NCBI RefSeq assembly: GCF_009720825.1
Contig: NZ_WNKY01000036.1
Coordinates: 1 to 61,574 of the forward strand
Direction: 5' to 3'
Source of the DNA: Duganella radicis
GTDB lineage: Bacteria; Pseudomonadota; Gammaproteobacteria; Burkholderiales; Burkholderiaceae_D
Length of the DNA stretch: 61,574 nt
Below the pieces are notes generated by a model, which saw only the letters and a program-made list of their open reading frames with translations, ran no database searches and was not told where the DNA came from. The position numbers and the translations under genes were made by a program. Below are positions 15,207 to 23,877 of this stretch, piece after piece. The number at the start of each line of letters is the position of its first letter. The stretch's first letter is position 1.

Positions 15207-17009
15207 ATGAAAAAACTTCTTAAACCGAAAAACGAAATCCAGCAGGTATTGCTGACTTTCCGGCGCACGTTCTACACGGTAGGTTGCTTTAGCGCGATCA
15301 GCAATATGATGATGCTGGTGCCGTCGCTGTATATGTTGCAGGTGTACGACCGTGTGCTGGCCAGCCGCAACGAGCTGACCTTGTTGATGCTGACCGTGAT
15401 CATGCTGATCGCCTACCTCGCCATGAGTGCCCTGGATCTGGTGCGCAGCTTCGTGCTGGTGCGCGTCGGCGCACGCTTCGACATGGAATTAAACAAACGC
15501 ATCTACTCGGCGGCGTTCGAGCAAAATCTCAAGCGGGTTGGCGGCAATGCCGGGCAGGCGTTGCAGGATTTGACCAATATCCGTCAATTCCTGACCGGCA
15601 ACGCCTTGTTTGCCTTCTTCGACGCGCCTTGGTTCCCGGTGTACCTGATTGTGATTTTCGCCTTCGAGTCGACGCTGGGCTGGTTTGCCTTGGGCGGCAC
15701 GGTGGTGCTGGTCGCGCTGGCCTACATTAACGAGATCGTCTCGCGCAAACCGCTGGCCGAGGCCAACACGATGGCGATCGCTTCCAGCAATCTGGCCACC
15801 AACAATTTGCGCAATGCAGAGGTGATCGAGTCGATGGGGATGCTGCCCAATCTGATGGGCCGCTGGTTTAAGCTGCATGGCAAATTCCTGCGCCTGCAAG
15901 CCGAGGCCAGCGAGAAGGCCGGCGTGGTGGGCGCCGTCACCAAGTTTGTGCAGGTGGCCCTGCAATCGCTGGTATTGGGGCTGGGCGCCCTGCTGGCGAT
16001 CGAGGGCAAGATCACGCCGGGCATGATGATTGCAGCCTCGATCCTGATCGGCCGCGCGCTGGCGCCGGTGCAGCAGGTGATCGGTGTCTGGAAATCCTGG
16101 AGCAGCACCCGCAGCGCCTATGAGCGGCTGACCGCCTTGCTGGAAAATAATCCGGTACGCCCGGCAGGCATGGCCTTGCCGAAGCCGTTGGGACAACTGA
16201 CCATCGAAGCCGTTTCGGCCGCGCCGCCGGGCACCACCGCGCCGGTTCTGAAAGGTCTGAGTTTCGCTCTGGCACCGGGCGAGGTGCTGGGCGTGATCGG
16301 CCCCAGCGGCGCTGGCAAGTCGACCCTGGCGCGGCTGCTGGTTGGGGTGTGGCCAGCCATGATGGGCTCGGTGCGTCTTGATGGCGCGGATATTTTCCAA
16401 TGGAACAAGGCCGAGTTGGGCCCGCATATCGGTTATCTACCGCAGGATATCGAGCTGTTCGCCGGTACCGTCAGCGAGAATATTGCCCGCTTCGGCGATA
16501 TTGATGCCGAACAGGTGGTGCTGGCCGCGCAGCGTGCTGGCGTGCACGAGATGATTTTGCATCTGCCGCAGGGGTACGACACGCTGCTGGCCGATGGCGG
16601 CGGTGGCTTGTCGGGCGGGCAGCGCCAGCGTCTCGGATTGGCACGCGCCATGTACGGCGACCCGTCGCTGATCGTGCTCGACGAGCCGAACTCCAATCTG
16701 GACGATGTTGGCGAACAGGCCCTGGTGCAGGCGATCAACGATTTGCGTCAGCGCGGCAAAACCATCATTCTCATTACGCACCGCACCAGCATCATCAGCA
16801 TCACCACCCGCCTGTTGTTGCTGCGCGACGGTTCGCTGGATATGTTTGGACCGAGCAATCTGGTGCTGAACGCGTTGCAGGAAAAAACGCAGCGTGCGCT
16901 GGTGGCCCAACAGCAGGCCCAGGCACAGGCACAGGCACAGGCACAGGCGATGATGGCGCAGCAGGCCGCTGAGGCGCAAGCACAAGCGGCAGTGAAGGAA
17001 CAGGAATAA
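15207..17009 (+). CDS. Type I secretion system permease/ATPase (PrtD/RsaD family)
   Basis: This is a 600-residue ABC exporter half-transporter. The membrane domain (about 20-310) lacks an N-terminal C39 peptidase domain, as usual for PrtD/RsaD types. The ATPase has Walker A GPSGAGKST near residue 370, signature LSGGQRQR near 470 and Walker B LIVLDEPNSNLD. It would recognise the C-terminal signal of the S-layer-like protein and drive its export. The Gln-Ala-rich tail comes from a CAGGCA repeat (about 16915-16950) and is probably dispensable. No strong Shine-Dalgarno is visible. The next gene starts two bases after the stop. Confidence 0.93.
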   Translation: MKKLLKPKNEIQQVLLTFRRTFYTVGCFSAISNMMMLVPSLYMLQVYDRVLASRNELTLLMLTVIMLIAYLAMSALDLVRSFVLVRVGARFDMELNKRIYSAAFEQNLKRVGGNAGQALQDLTNIRQFLTGNALFAFFDAPWFPVYLIVIFAFESTLGWFALGGTVVLVALAYINEIVSRKPLAEANTMAIASSNLATNNLRNAEVIESMGMLPNLMGRWFKLHGKFLRLQAEASEKAGVVGAVTKFVQVALQSLVLGLGALLAIEGKITPGMMIAASILIGRALAPVQQVIGVWKSWSSTRSAYERLTALLENNPVRPAGMALPKPLGQLTIEAVSAAPPGTTAPVLKGLSFALAPGEVLGVIGPSGAGKSTLARLLVGVWPAMMGSVRLDGADIFQWNKAELGPHIGYLPQDIELFAGTVSENIARFGDIDAEQVVLAAQRAGVHEMILHLPQGYDTLLADGGGGLSGGQRQRLGLARAMYGDPSLIVLDEPNSNLDDVGEQALVQAINDLRQRGKTIILITHRTSIISITTRLLLLRDGSLDMFGPSNLVLNALQEKTQRALVAQQQAQAQAQAQAQAMMAQQAAEAQAQAAVKEQE

Positions 17010-17011
17010 TC

Positions 17012-18376
17012 ATGAGTAATTTTCTCAATAAAAAAGACGAAGCCGCGGACGTCGTCTCGCATGATGTCGCGCCGCTGACGGTCAATGTGGATGCCGGCTC
17101 GTATGCGCGTCTGGGCTGGCTGATCGTGTTGGTCGGGGTTTGCGGCTTTCTGGTGTGGGCCATGCTGGCGCCGCTCGACAAGGGGGTGCCGCTGAGCGGC
17201 GTGGTGGCCAAGGAAGGCAATCGCAAATCCGTCCAGCATCTGGCTGGCGGCATCGTTGAGAAAATCCTGGTCAAGGATGGCGCCGTGGTGAAAGCGGGAC
17301 AGACCTTGGTGCGGATGAACGCGGTGCAAGTGCGGGCCCAGGCGGAGATCACGCGGGTCCAGTATTTCAGCAGCGTGATCAGTGTCGCGCGTCTGGAGGC
17401 GGAACGCGACGGCGCTGCCAGTTTTGCGCTGCCAGCCGAACTGGCGCCATACAAGGACGATGCGCGCATCAAGGATATCATGGCCTTGCAGACGCAACTG
17501 ATGCACGCGCGCCGGCAGGCACTCAAGGACGAACTGGCTGCCGTCGATGAGAACATCGCCGGCCTGAAACAACAGGTCCAAGGATTGATCGAATCGCGCG
17601 ACAGCAAGAAAGCGCAGATGGGCTTCCTCAAGGAACAGCTCGATGGTTTGCGCGATCTGGCCAAAGAAGGTTATGTGCCGCGTAGCCGGCTGCTTGATCA
17701 GGAACGCACTTATGCGCAGGTGAGTGGCGGCTATTCCGAGGATATTGGCAATATCGGCCGTTATCAGAGCCAGGTGCTGGAGTTGGCGCTGCGTCGTTCT
17801 CAGCGCACCCAGGAATTCCAAAAGGAAGTGCGCAGCTCGTTGAGCGATGCGCAGAAAGAGGCGGATGCGCAAGGCAGTCGCCTGATCGCCCAGGAACAGG
17901 AGTTGGCCAATGCCGACGTCAAGTCGCCGGTGGACGGCATCGTGGTCGGTATGAACGTGTTTACCGAGGGCGGCGTGGTGGGCGCGGGCGCGCATCTGAT
18001 GGACGTGGTGCCTTCCGATGGCGGCCTGGTGGTGGAAGGGCAGTTGCCGGTCAATCTGATCGACCGCGTGCACGACGGCCTGCCGGTCGAACTGATCTTC
18101 TCGGCATTCAATGCGAACAAGACGCCGCACATCCCGGGGCAAGTGATTCAGGTGTCGGCTGACCGCGCGGTAGACGAGCGCGCCAATGTCCCGCCGTATT
18201 ATAAAGTCCGCTTCAAGGTGACGCCGGAAGGCGCGCAGATGATCGCCGCGCACAAATTGAATATTCAGCCGGGCATGCCGGTGGAAGTGTTCATCATCAC
18301 TGGCCAGCGGACAATGATGAACTACCTGCTGAAGCCCGTATTTGACCGTGCCAAATCGGCATTGACGGAGGACTAA
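17012..18376 (+). CDS. HlyD-family type I secretion adaptor (periplasmic membrane fusion protein)
   Basis: This 454-residue protein has a short cytoplasmic N-terminus, one membrane helix (about 30-52), a split biotinyl-lipoyl domain (GGIVEKILVKDGAVVKAGQTLVRM at the front, VKSPVDGIVVGMNVFTEGGVV at the back) around a long coiled-coil hairpin (about 150-290), and a C-terminal beta domain with the HlyD-type stretch VIQVSADRAVDE and PGMPVEVFI. It bridges the ABC exporter and the outer-membrane channel. AGGAATAATC precedes the ATG. It is cotranscribed between the ABC and TolC-like genes. Confidence 0.93.
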   Translation: MSNFLNKKDEAADVVSHDVAPLTVNVDAGSYARLGWLIVLVGVCGFLVWAMLAPLDKGVPLSGVVAKEGNRKSVQHLAGGIVEKILVKDGAVVKAGQTLVRMNAVQVRAQAEITRVQYFSSVISVARLEAERDGAASFALPAELAPYKDDARIKDIMALQTQLMHARRQALKDELAAVDENIAGLKQQVQGLIESRDSKKAQMGFLKEQLDGLRDLAKEGYVPRSRLLDQERTYAQVSGGYSEDIGNIGRYQSQVLELALRRSQRTQEFQKEVRSSLSDAQKEADAQGSRLIAQEQELANADVKSPVDGIVVGMNVFTEGGVVGAGAHLMDVVPSDGGLVVEGQLPVNLIDRVHDGLPVELIFSAFNANKTPHIPGQVIQVSADRAVDERANVPPYYKVRFKVTPEGAQMIAAHKLNIQPGMPVEVFIITGQRTMMNYLLKPVFDRAKSALTED

Positions 18377-18378
18377 GC

Positions 18379-19734
18379 ATGCTTCATTCCCGTGCTTTTC
18401 GCTTGACGAAAACGGTACTGTGCCGTGCGCTGTGCAGCGCTTTGTTATTGCAAGGGAGCGCCGCAGGCGCAATGAATCTCCAGCAGGCCTATGATGCCGC
18501 ACTGCGCAACGATCCGACTTATCGCTCGGCCTTTCAGGATAGCCTGGGTGGCAAGGAATATGCGGTCATTGGCCGTGCGGCTTTGCTGCCGCAGGTGAGC
18601 GCCAGTTATTCGGGCAGTAAGATCCGCGCCGATCTGACCCAGCCCGGCTTGCTAGGCACCGAGTCCACTACGCATCCGGTTTACTACAGCCGTTCCTCCG
18701 GTGTGCAACTGCGGCAGACCTTGTTTAGCCTGGACGCGTTGGCGCGCTATAAGCAAGGCCTGGCGCAGACCAAATATTCCGAGTCGCAGTTTTCGAGCAT
18801 GGGGCAGGATCTGGTGGTACGCGTGGCCGGCGCCTACTTCGATGCCGCGCAAAGCGCGGAGCAGGTGGCCTTGGCCGAAGCCCAGCGCGATGCGCAGCAG
18901 GAGCAACTGCTGGCTAACCAGCGGCTGTTCCAGCAGGGAGAGGGGACGCGCACCGATGTGCTGGAAACACAGGCCAGACTGGAGTTGACGAAGGTGCAGT
19001 TGATCGAGGCGCAGGACGTTCAGAAGACCGCGCTGGCGGCGTTGTCCGCGATGGTGGGCGAGCCGGTGGAGGCGATCGATCTTCTGGGCGCCACTTTTCC
19101 GCTCAGGCCACTGGAGCCAAGTTCGCTGGATGAATGGAAAAAGATTGCCCTTGAACAGAATCCGGATCTGGATGCACAACGTTTTGCCATCGAATCGAAC
19201 CGGCAGGAGATCAACAAAAATCGGGCGGGCCATTTTCCACGGGTGGATTTTGTGGCCGGCTATAGCAAGAGCAAGTCCGATACGCTGACGACGTTGAACC
19301 AGGATTCGACTTCGCGCAGCATTGGTGTGCAAGTGAATATCCCACTGTATGCCGGCGGTGCGGTGAGTGCCAGTACGCGTCAGGCGGTCGCGGGCTTCGA
19401 GAAAGCCAAGGCTGAGCTGGATGTGAAGACGAATAAGATTCTGGTTGAGGTTGGCAAAGAATTCAGTTTGGTCAAGAGCAGTGTCGCGCGCATTGCGGCG
19501 CTGGATCGTGCGGTGGAGTCGGCACAACTGCTGATCACCGCGACGCAGCAGAGTATCAAAGGCGGTGTCCGTATCAATGTCGATTTGCTGAATGCGCGCC
19601 AACAGCTGTATACCAGCAAACGCGATTTGGCGCAGGCGCGTTATACCTATTTGCTGGCGCTGTTGCGTCTGCGGGCCGCTGCCGGCACTCTGGGTGCGGA
19701 CGATATAGTCGAAGCACTGAGCTATTTTCGTTGA
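18379..19734 (+). CDS. TolC-family outer-membrane channel of the type I system
   Basis: This 451-residue protein has a signal peptide (first ~30 residues, ending GSAAGA) followed by MNLQQAYDAALRNDPTYRSA, the standard opening of TolC proteins. Two long coiled-coil repeats follow: the first around EQVALAEAQRDAQQEQLLANQRLFQQGEGTRTDVLE, the second around LITATQQSIKGGVRINVDLLNARQQLY. It would form the outer-membrane exit duct for the S-layer-like protein. The ATG lies two bases after the adaptor stop, with GGAGGA overlapping the end of that gene. Confidence 0.92.
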   Translation: MLHSRAFRLTKTVLCRALCSALLLQGSAAGAMNLQQAYDAALRNDPTYRSAFQDSLGGKEYAVIGRAALLPQVSASYSGSKIRADLTQPGLLGTESTTHPVYYSRSSGVQLRQTLFSLDALARYKQGLAQTKYSESQFSSMGQDLVVRVAGAYFDAAQSAEQVALAEAQRDAQQEQLLANQRLFQQGEGTRTDVLETQARLELTKVQLIEAQDVQKTALAALSAMVGEPVEAIDLLGATFPLRPLEPSSLDEWKKIALEQNPDLDAQRFAIESNRQEINKNRAGHFPRVDFVAGYSKSKSDTLTTLNQDSTSRSIGVQVNIPLYAGGAVSASTRQAVAGFEKAKAELDVKTNKILVEVGKEFSLVKSSVARIAALDRAVESAQLLITATQQSIKGGVRINVDLLNARQQLYTSKRDLAQARYTYLLALLRLRAAAGTLGADDIVEALSYFR

Positions 19735-19736
19735 CC

Positions 19737-19940
19737 ATGGATGATGAGATTGAAGTGACGGTGGACGGCGTCACCTACAAGCTGAGCGAACTTGGTGAAG
19801 AGGCGCAAGCGCAGGTTGCTAATCTACAGTTTGTGGAGAAGCAGATGGCGGAACTCCAGGCTAAATTGGCGGTGTACCAGACCGCCCGCAATGCTTATCA
19901 GGCGGCGCTACAGCAGCTGGTGCCACGCGCCAGACAATAA
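19737..19940 (+). CDS. Small coiled-coil protein, DUF6447-like
   Basis: This is a 67-residue acidic protein with a short beta hairpin (IEVTVDGVTYKLSELGEEAQ) followed by a helix (LQFVEKQMAELQAKLAVYQTARNAYQAALQ). I recall similar small proteins (DUF6447) next to type I secretion genes of DUF4214 proteins; the role is unknown. The ATG at 19737 lies two bases after the TolC-like stop; an in-frame TTG at 19731 is an alternative. Co-transcription with the secretion genes is very likely. Confidence 0.7.
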   Translation: MDDEIEVTVDGVTYKLSELGEEAQAQVANLQFVEKQMAELQAKLAVYQTARNAYQAALQQLVPRARQ

Positions 19941-19942
19941 CA

Positions 19943-19971
19943 TCGGCGGCCGGATTGCCCGGCGGCCGATC
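19943..19971 (+). terminator. GC-rich hairpin at the end of the type I secretion operon
   Basis: A 12-bp stem with one mismatch closes on the loop ATTG right after the small gene's stop. It lacks a T-tract, so it may be a stabiliser or a weak bidirectional terminator facing the trhO fragment. Confidence 0.4.
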
Positions 19972-19988
19972 AGCTTACGCCGTTTCCA

Positions 19989-20534
19989 CTACTTGCCGTA
20001 GCAATGCGGGCAAGACTTCCCATACACATACTCCGGCGACAATTGCTGGCGCGGGGTGACCACGGCGCGGCAGTTGAAGCATTGGGCGGTTTCGGTCGGT
20101 TCCAGTTTCGGATTCAGCGCGGTACGGTAGTCGAACACGAAACAGTCGCCGGTGTAGTGGTCGCCGCCGACTTCCTCGAAGTATTTCAGGATGCCGCCTT
20201 CCAGTTGGTAGACGTTGTCGTAGCCGATGTTCTGCATGTGGATGGCGGCTTTTTCGCAGCGGATGCCGCCGGTGCAGAAGGTCACCACGGTCTTGCCTTC
20301 GAAGTCGGCCTTATGGGCGGCGATCACGTCCGGGAATTCGGTGAACTTCTTGATGCGGTAATCGACCGTGTTGTTGAAGGTCCCGACGTCCACTTCGAAA
20401 TCGTTGCGGGTGTCGACCATGACCACCGGCTTGCCGTTGTCGTCGACGCCGTTGTCCAGCCAGCGCTGGAGGATGTGGGTTTCAACGAAGCGTACGCGGT
20501 CATCTCGTGGTTGATAGCTATGCACGCTTGGCAA
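19989..20534 (-). pseudogene. Truncated copy of trhO (rhodanese domain and C-terminal part only)
   Basis: The frame encodes 181 residues that match the C-terminal 60 percent of the intact TrhO at 37229, including CTGGIRCEKAA with the catalytic Cys and the Cys-rich tail (CFNCRAVV, CPHCYG). The N-terminal third is missing; the first ~25 residues diverge (VRFVETHILQRW against the intact APFVEAHTLKRW) and then homology stops at an IS66-like remnant. DNA identity with the intact gene is 469 of 474 bases (19992-20465). The missing N-terminal domain argues that it is non-functional, though the frame is open. The divergent 5' part beside a near-identical 3' part suggests an old paralogue partly overwritten by gene conversion. 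Confidence 0.8.
19992..20465 (-). repeat. Direct repeat copy 1 (trhO 3' region)
   Basis: Pairs with 37244-37717 at a constant offset of 17252 with no indels. Five mismatches (19996, 20042, 20061, 20100, 20112), then 353 identical bases to 20465. Confidence 0.95.
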
Positions 20535-20818
20535 CGCAACGCACTGTCGTCACCGGCAGCAGCACTGCCAAGGCCACATGCCAGTTTGGGTAATCAACAC
20601 GTCGAGATCGCCATCCGTCCAATTACAGTCAAGAAGAACTAGCTGTTCACCGACTTGGAGCAGACCGACTACCGTGCCGTCGTCATCCCGAGTCTGCTCC
20701 CACGCTGCCAAGTTGAACGGACTCGATCCGCTGCGCTGGCTGTCCCGCGTACTGAAAATCTCTTAGCGCACCCAATAGCCAGCCCAATGCGCTGCTGCCA
20801 TTTCTACCCTTCGCCTAA
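20520..20818 (+). pseudogene. IS66-family transposase C-terminal remnant, frameshifted
   Basis: Across different plus-strand frames the translation reads like the end of an IS66 TnpC transposase: HVEI..AIRPITVKKN then a stop where NWLFTGSE is expected, AKLNGLDPLRWLSRVL in a second frame, and NSQPNALLPFLPFA followed by a stop in a third. At least two frameshifts and an internal stop make it a decayed fragment with no intact element ends seen. It abuts the truncated end of the trhO copy, marking a likely rearrangement point. The rest of the gap up to 21020 is AT-rich with AGGAG at 21011 before the next gene. Confidence 0.6.
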
Positions 20819-21020
20819 ACTGACTGCAAGGTGGGGCGCTGAATGGCATTTCCCGAATCCGGTAATGATCTCAAGTGGCTTCCTTTTTGAGAGCATGAAA
20901 CCAAAATAATAATAATTGCCTAAATTAAAGAAAAAGATTACTATTTGGACATTGCTTTAATCTAAAGTCTTGACGCAATGAATTTGCGTTTTGGTAAATT
21001 TCAGTGCCTCAGGAGATGTT

Positions 21021-23780
21021 ATGCCCCGGTTTGTACCGCGTGCGCTTTTACCGCTCGTTCTTGTTCCCGTTTTTTCCTTCGCCGCGCCAGCGCAAATGCA
21101 AACCCCGGCGCAATTTTCGGTCGGGGCCAACGGCGCCGCGACCTTCACCATACCCATTCAAGTCGCACCTGGCGTTGCCGGTGTCCAACCGGACCTGTCG
21201 CTGACGTACAGCAGTAGCGCCGGTACCGGGCTGATGGGCGTTGGGTGGTCGATCAATGGCTTTTCCACTATCACCCGTTGCGGCACCAGCGTCGCACAGG
21301 ACGGGCAGTTGAGCGGCGTGAATGCCGAGGCGGCCGACCAGTTTTGCATGAATGGGCAGCGTTTGATTTTGGTGAGCGGTGCTCCTGGCGGTGAGGGTTC
21401 GGAATATCGTACCGAGATAGATGGCATCTCCAAAATTGTCTCGTATGGTCCCAGTTATCTGGGCCCAACCCGGTTCAAGGTCTGGACCAAATCCGGGCAA
21501 AAGCTGGCCTTCGGGGATGCGGCAGCCACAGTAATTTCTGCCGACAGACAACGGTATATTTCCTGGTCCTTGTATCAAGTCTATGACGTGAAGGGCAATT
21601 ATTACCAGATTAATTATTCAGATTCCGCTGTTTCGGCGCAGCGCTATCCTGTTAGCGTGGAGTACACCAGAAACGATGATTTTGACTATTCTCTGAAAAC
21701 TGCCGGCCTCCGGCTTAAGCTTAACAATGTCCGATTTGGCTACGAAAACCTCGCGTCCACCGAAATAACATCCACGTACCAGATGGGGCACAAGACGGCA
21801 AATCCTGTCAGGTTAACGTCCGTACGGAGCTATCTGTATCTAGACGACGGGCAGTCGGTAGAGCCGTTGATACGTGAATATCGCATTGCCTACGACAAAA
21901 GTCCGACGACGCAGCGCAGTCGCGTTACCAGCATTACGGAATGCGACAAAAGCATCAACTGCATGCCGTCGATGACCTTCGGGTGGCAAGGCTCTGTCCC
22001 CAATTTTGCGGGTGACGGCAGCGGTTATTGGGCCGGCCCGGTGGCTGGCCAAAGCAGCGTAACTGGCGACTTCAACGGCGACGGCAAGGCCGATATCCTC
22101 GCCTATAGCGGTTCCGGCAATGTCTGGAACCTTTGCCTGTCGAATGGCACCGCCTTCAATTGTTCGGACGTGAATCTGGTTTCCGGTGCTGACGTCAAGA
22201 ACTTGGTGGGCGACTTCAACGGCGACGGTAAATCCGACATCATGGTCTATTCCGGCAGCGCCAATCAATGGAACCTATGCCTTGCCAACGACACCGGTTT
22301 TAATTGCTCAGTCGTGCAAGCGGGGAGTGATGCCAGCATTGCCAGAGATTTCAATGGGGATGGCCGGACCGATATGATCAGCTACCTTGCCACCAACCAG
22401 TGGCAACTGTGCCTGTCCAACGGCGCCGGGTTCGATTGCAGCACCGTTGCGGCAACCACCGGCGATAGCGTTTTTGGCGACTTCAACGGCGATGGCCGGA
22501 CCGACATGATGGCGTACCTCGGAAGCGGTCAATGGTCGATGTGCCTCTCGACCGGCAACGCGTTTACCTGCGGTACGGTGGCCGCGCACAGCGGCGGCAC
22601 GCAAAACAATGTCATCGGTGACTTTAACGGCGATGGTTTGACGGATTTGATGTCCTATAACGGCGCGAACAGCCAGTGGCAAATGTGCCTGGCGACCGGG
22701 AAAGGTTTCGACTGCTCGACGGTAGTGGCCCATGCGGCGGGTGTGCAAGGGAATGTGGCGGGTGACTTCAACGGCGACGGGCGCACCGACTTGACAGCGT
22801 TTAACGCCGCGACCGGGCAATGGCGGCTGTGCATGGCAAGCGGAAGCGGATTCGCCTGCAGTGACGTGGCGGGACCGGCCACTGCCGAAAACAAGGACCT
22901 TAGCGCTGACTATAACGGTGATGGCAAAACCGACTTAATGCGCTTCTCCAGTGCGGATGGCCGCTGGCATGCAATGCTGGCTAACAACGCGGCGGTTGAC
23001 CTGATGACGTCAATCAGCCGCGGACTTGGCGGTACCACGAACATTAGCTACAAGCCACTGACCGATGTCAGCGTGTACACCAAGCTCGATTCCCCAGCTT
23101 CGGCATCGATTTACCCGTTGCGAGATCTGCAAATTCCGCTGTATGTCGTGGCTGCGGTCTCAAGTCCAAATGGCATAGGCGGAACATTAACCACCACGTA
23201 CAAATACGGGGGCCTGAAGGAGAACGTCAGTGCGAGAACCCAGATGGGTGTGGGCGCTGCCTTTCTGGGCTGGGCAGCGAATTATAGTGGCCAATACAAC
23301 CCTGGATTTTCCTCTGGCATGGGTAGAAATCTACTTGGGTTTGCGTGGGTGGAGTCGCAGCAAATTGAATCGAAACGAAAAAGTCGAACCGTCTACCGGC
23401 AAGACTGGCCCTATGTTGGCTTGGCTGCCTCCACGACTACCTGGCTGGTGAAGAGCGCAGGGGACGTGCAGCTCAGCAAAAATGAAAACACTTATGACTT
23501 CTTGATCTCGAAAACTCTGAGTGGCTGTGTTACTGGCGCGTGCAAATCTTACTTGCCGTATTTGAGCGTCAGCCTGAGCAACACTTGGGATCTGAACGGA
23601 GCGGTACTTCCGTGGAACAAGGTCACGATCCAACCTGATCAATGGGGCAATCCGCTCCAAACAACCAGTTCGACAGAGGGTGGTTACAGCAAGACGACCG
23701 TTAGAACCTATCTGAACGACGAGGCCAATTGGTATATCGGTCGACCTCTCAGTACTGTCGAGACCAGCGTATCTCCTTGA
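21021..23780 (+). CDS. SpvB-type / FG-GAP repeat secreted protein (toxin-complex TcdB-like N-terminal half)
   Basis: This is a 919-residue protein with a signal peptide (about 1-26, ending SFAAPA) and an AGGAG Shine-Dalgarno before the ATG. Residues ~35-110 carry the SpvB signature (FTIPIQVAPGVAGVQPDLSL, SSAGTGLMGVGWSINGFSTI). Residues ~345-650 hold about eight FG-GAP/VCBS repeats with calcium-loop cores such as GDFNGDGKADI, expected to build a propeller. The last part (about 660-919) resembles the region before RHS repeats in toxin-complex B proteins. In relatives this is often fused to the RHS part; here it stops and a second gene with its own signal peptide continues after 97 bases. Confidence 0.85.
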   Translation: MPRFVPRALLPLVLVPVFSFAAPAQMQTPAQFSVGANGAATFTIPIQVAPGVAGVQPDLSLTYSSSAGTGLMGVGWSINGFSTITRCGTSVAQDGQLSGVNAEAADQFCMNGQRLILVSGAPGGEGSEYRTEIDGISKIVSYGPSYLGPTRFKVWTKSGQKLAFGDAAATVISADRQRYISWSLYQVYDVKGNYYQINYSDSAVSAQRYPVSVEYTRNDDFDYSLKTAGLRLKLNNVRFGYENLASTEITSTYQMGHKTANPVRLTSVRSYLYLDDGQSVEPLIREYRIAYDKSPTTQRSRVTSITECDKSINCMPSMTFGWQGSVPNFAGDGSGYWAGPVAGQSSVTGDFNGDGKADILAYSGSGNVWNLCLSNGTAFNCSDVNLVSGADVKNLVGDFNGDGKSDIMVYSGSANQWNLCLANDTGFNCSVVQAGSDASIARDFNGDGRTDMISYLATNQWQLCLSNGAGFDCSTVAATTGDSVFGDFNGDGRTDMMAYLGSGQWSMCLSTGNAFTCGTVAAHSGGTQNNVIGDFNGDGLTDLMSYNGANSQWQMCLATGKGFDCSTVVAHAAGVQGNVAGDFNGDGRTDLTAFNAATGQWRLCMASGSGFACSDVAGPATAENKDLSADYNGDGKTDLMRFSSADGRWHAMLANNAAVDLMTSISRGLGGTTNISYKPLTDVSVYTKLDSPASASIYPLRDLQIPLYVVAAVSSPNGIGGTLTTTYKYGGLKENVSARTQMGVGAAFLGWAANYSGQYNPGFSSGMGRNLLGFAWVESQQIESKRKSRTVYRQDWPYVGLAASTTTWLVKSAGDVQLSKNENTYDFLISKTLSGCVTGACKSYLPYLSVSLSNTWDLNGAVLPWNKVTIQPDQWGNPLQTTSSTEGGYSKTTVRTYLNDEANWYIGRPLSTVETSVSP

Positions 23781-23877
23781 TCATTACTTCTCATCTGAAG
23801 CGGCGCTGCGCATGTGGAATAGTCGTCTCCATGTACAGCGCGCCGGGGCATCGCGCTCAAAAAATATCGGTAAAAAG

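Noticed and set aside
11462..15268. Uninterrupted 1268-codon antisense ORF over the S-layer-like gene
   Set aside because: It mirrors the strong GCC/ACC codon bias of the sense gene, which excludes stops in that antisense frame. Its translation is Gly/Val/Ser-rich without any domain, and it would cross two terminators and promoters.
19989..20534. Second functional trhO
   Set aside because: The N-terminal third is missing and replaced by transposase remnant, so only a fragment is called.
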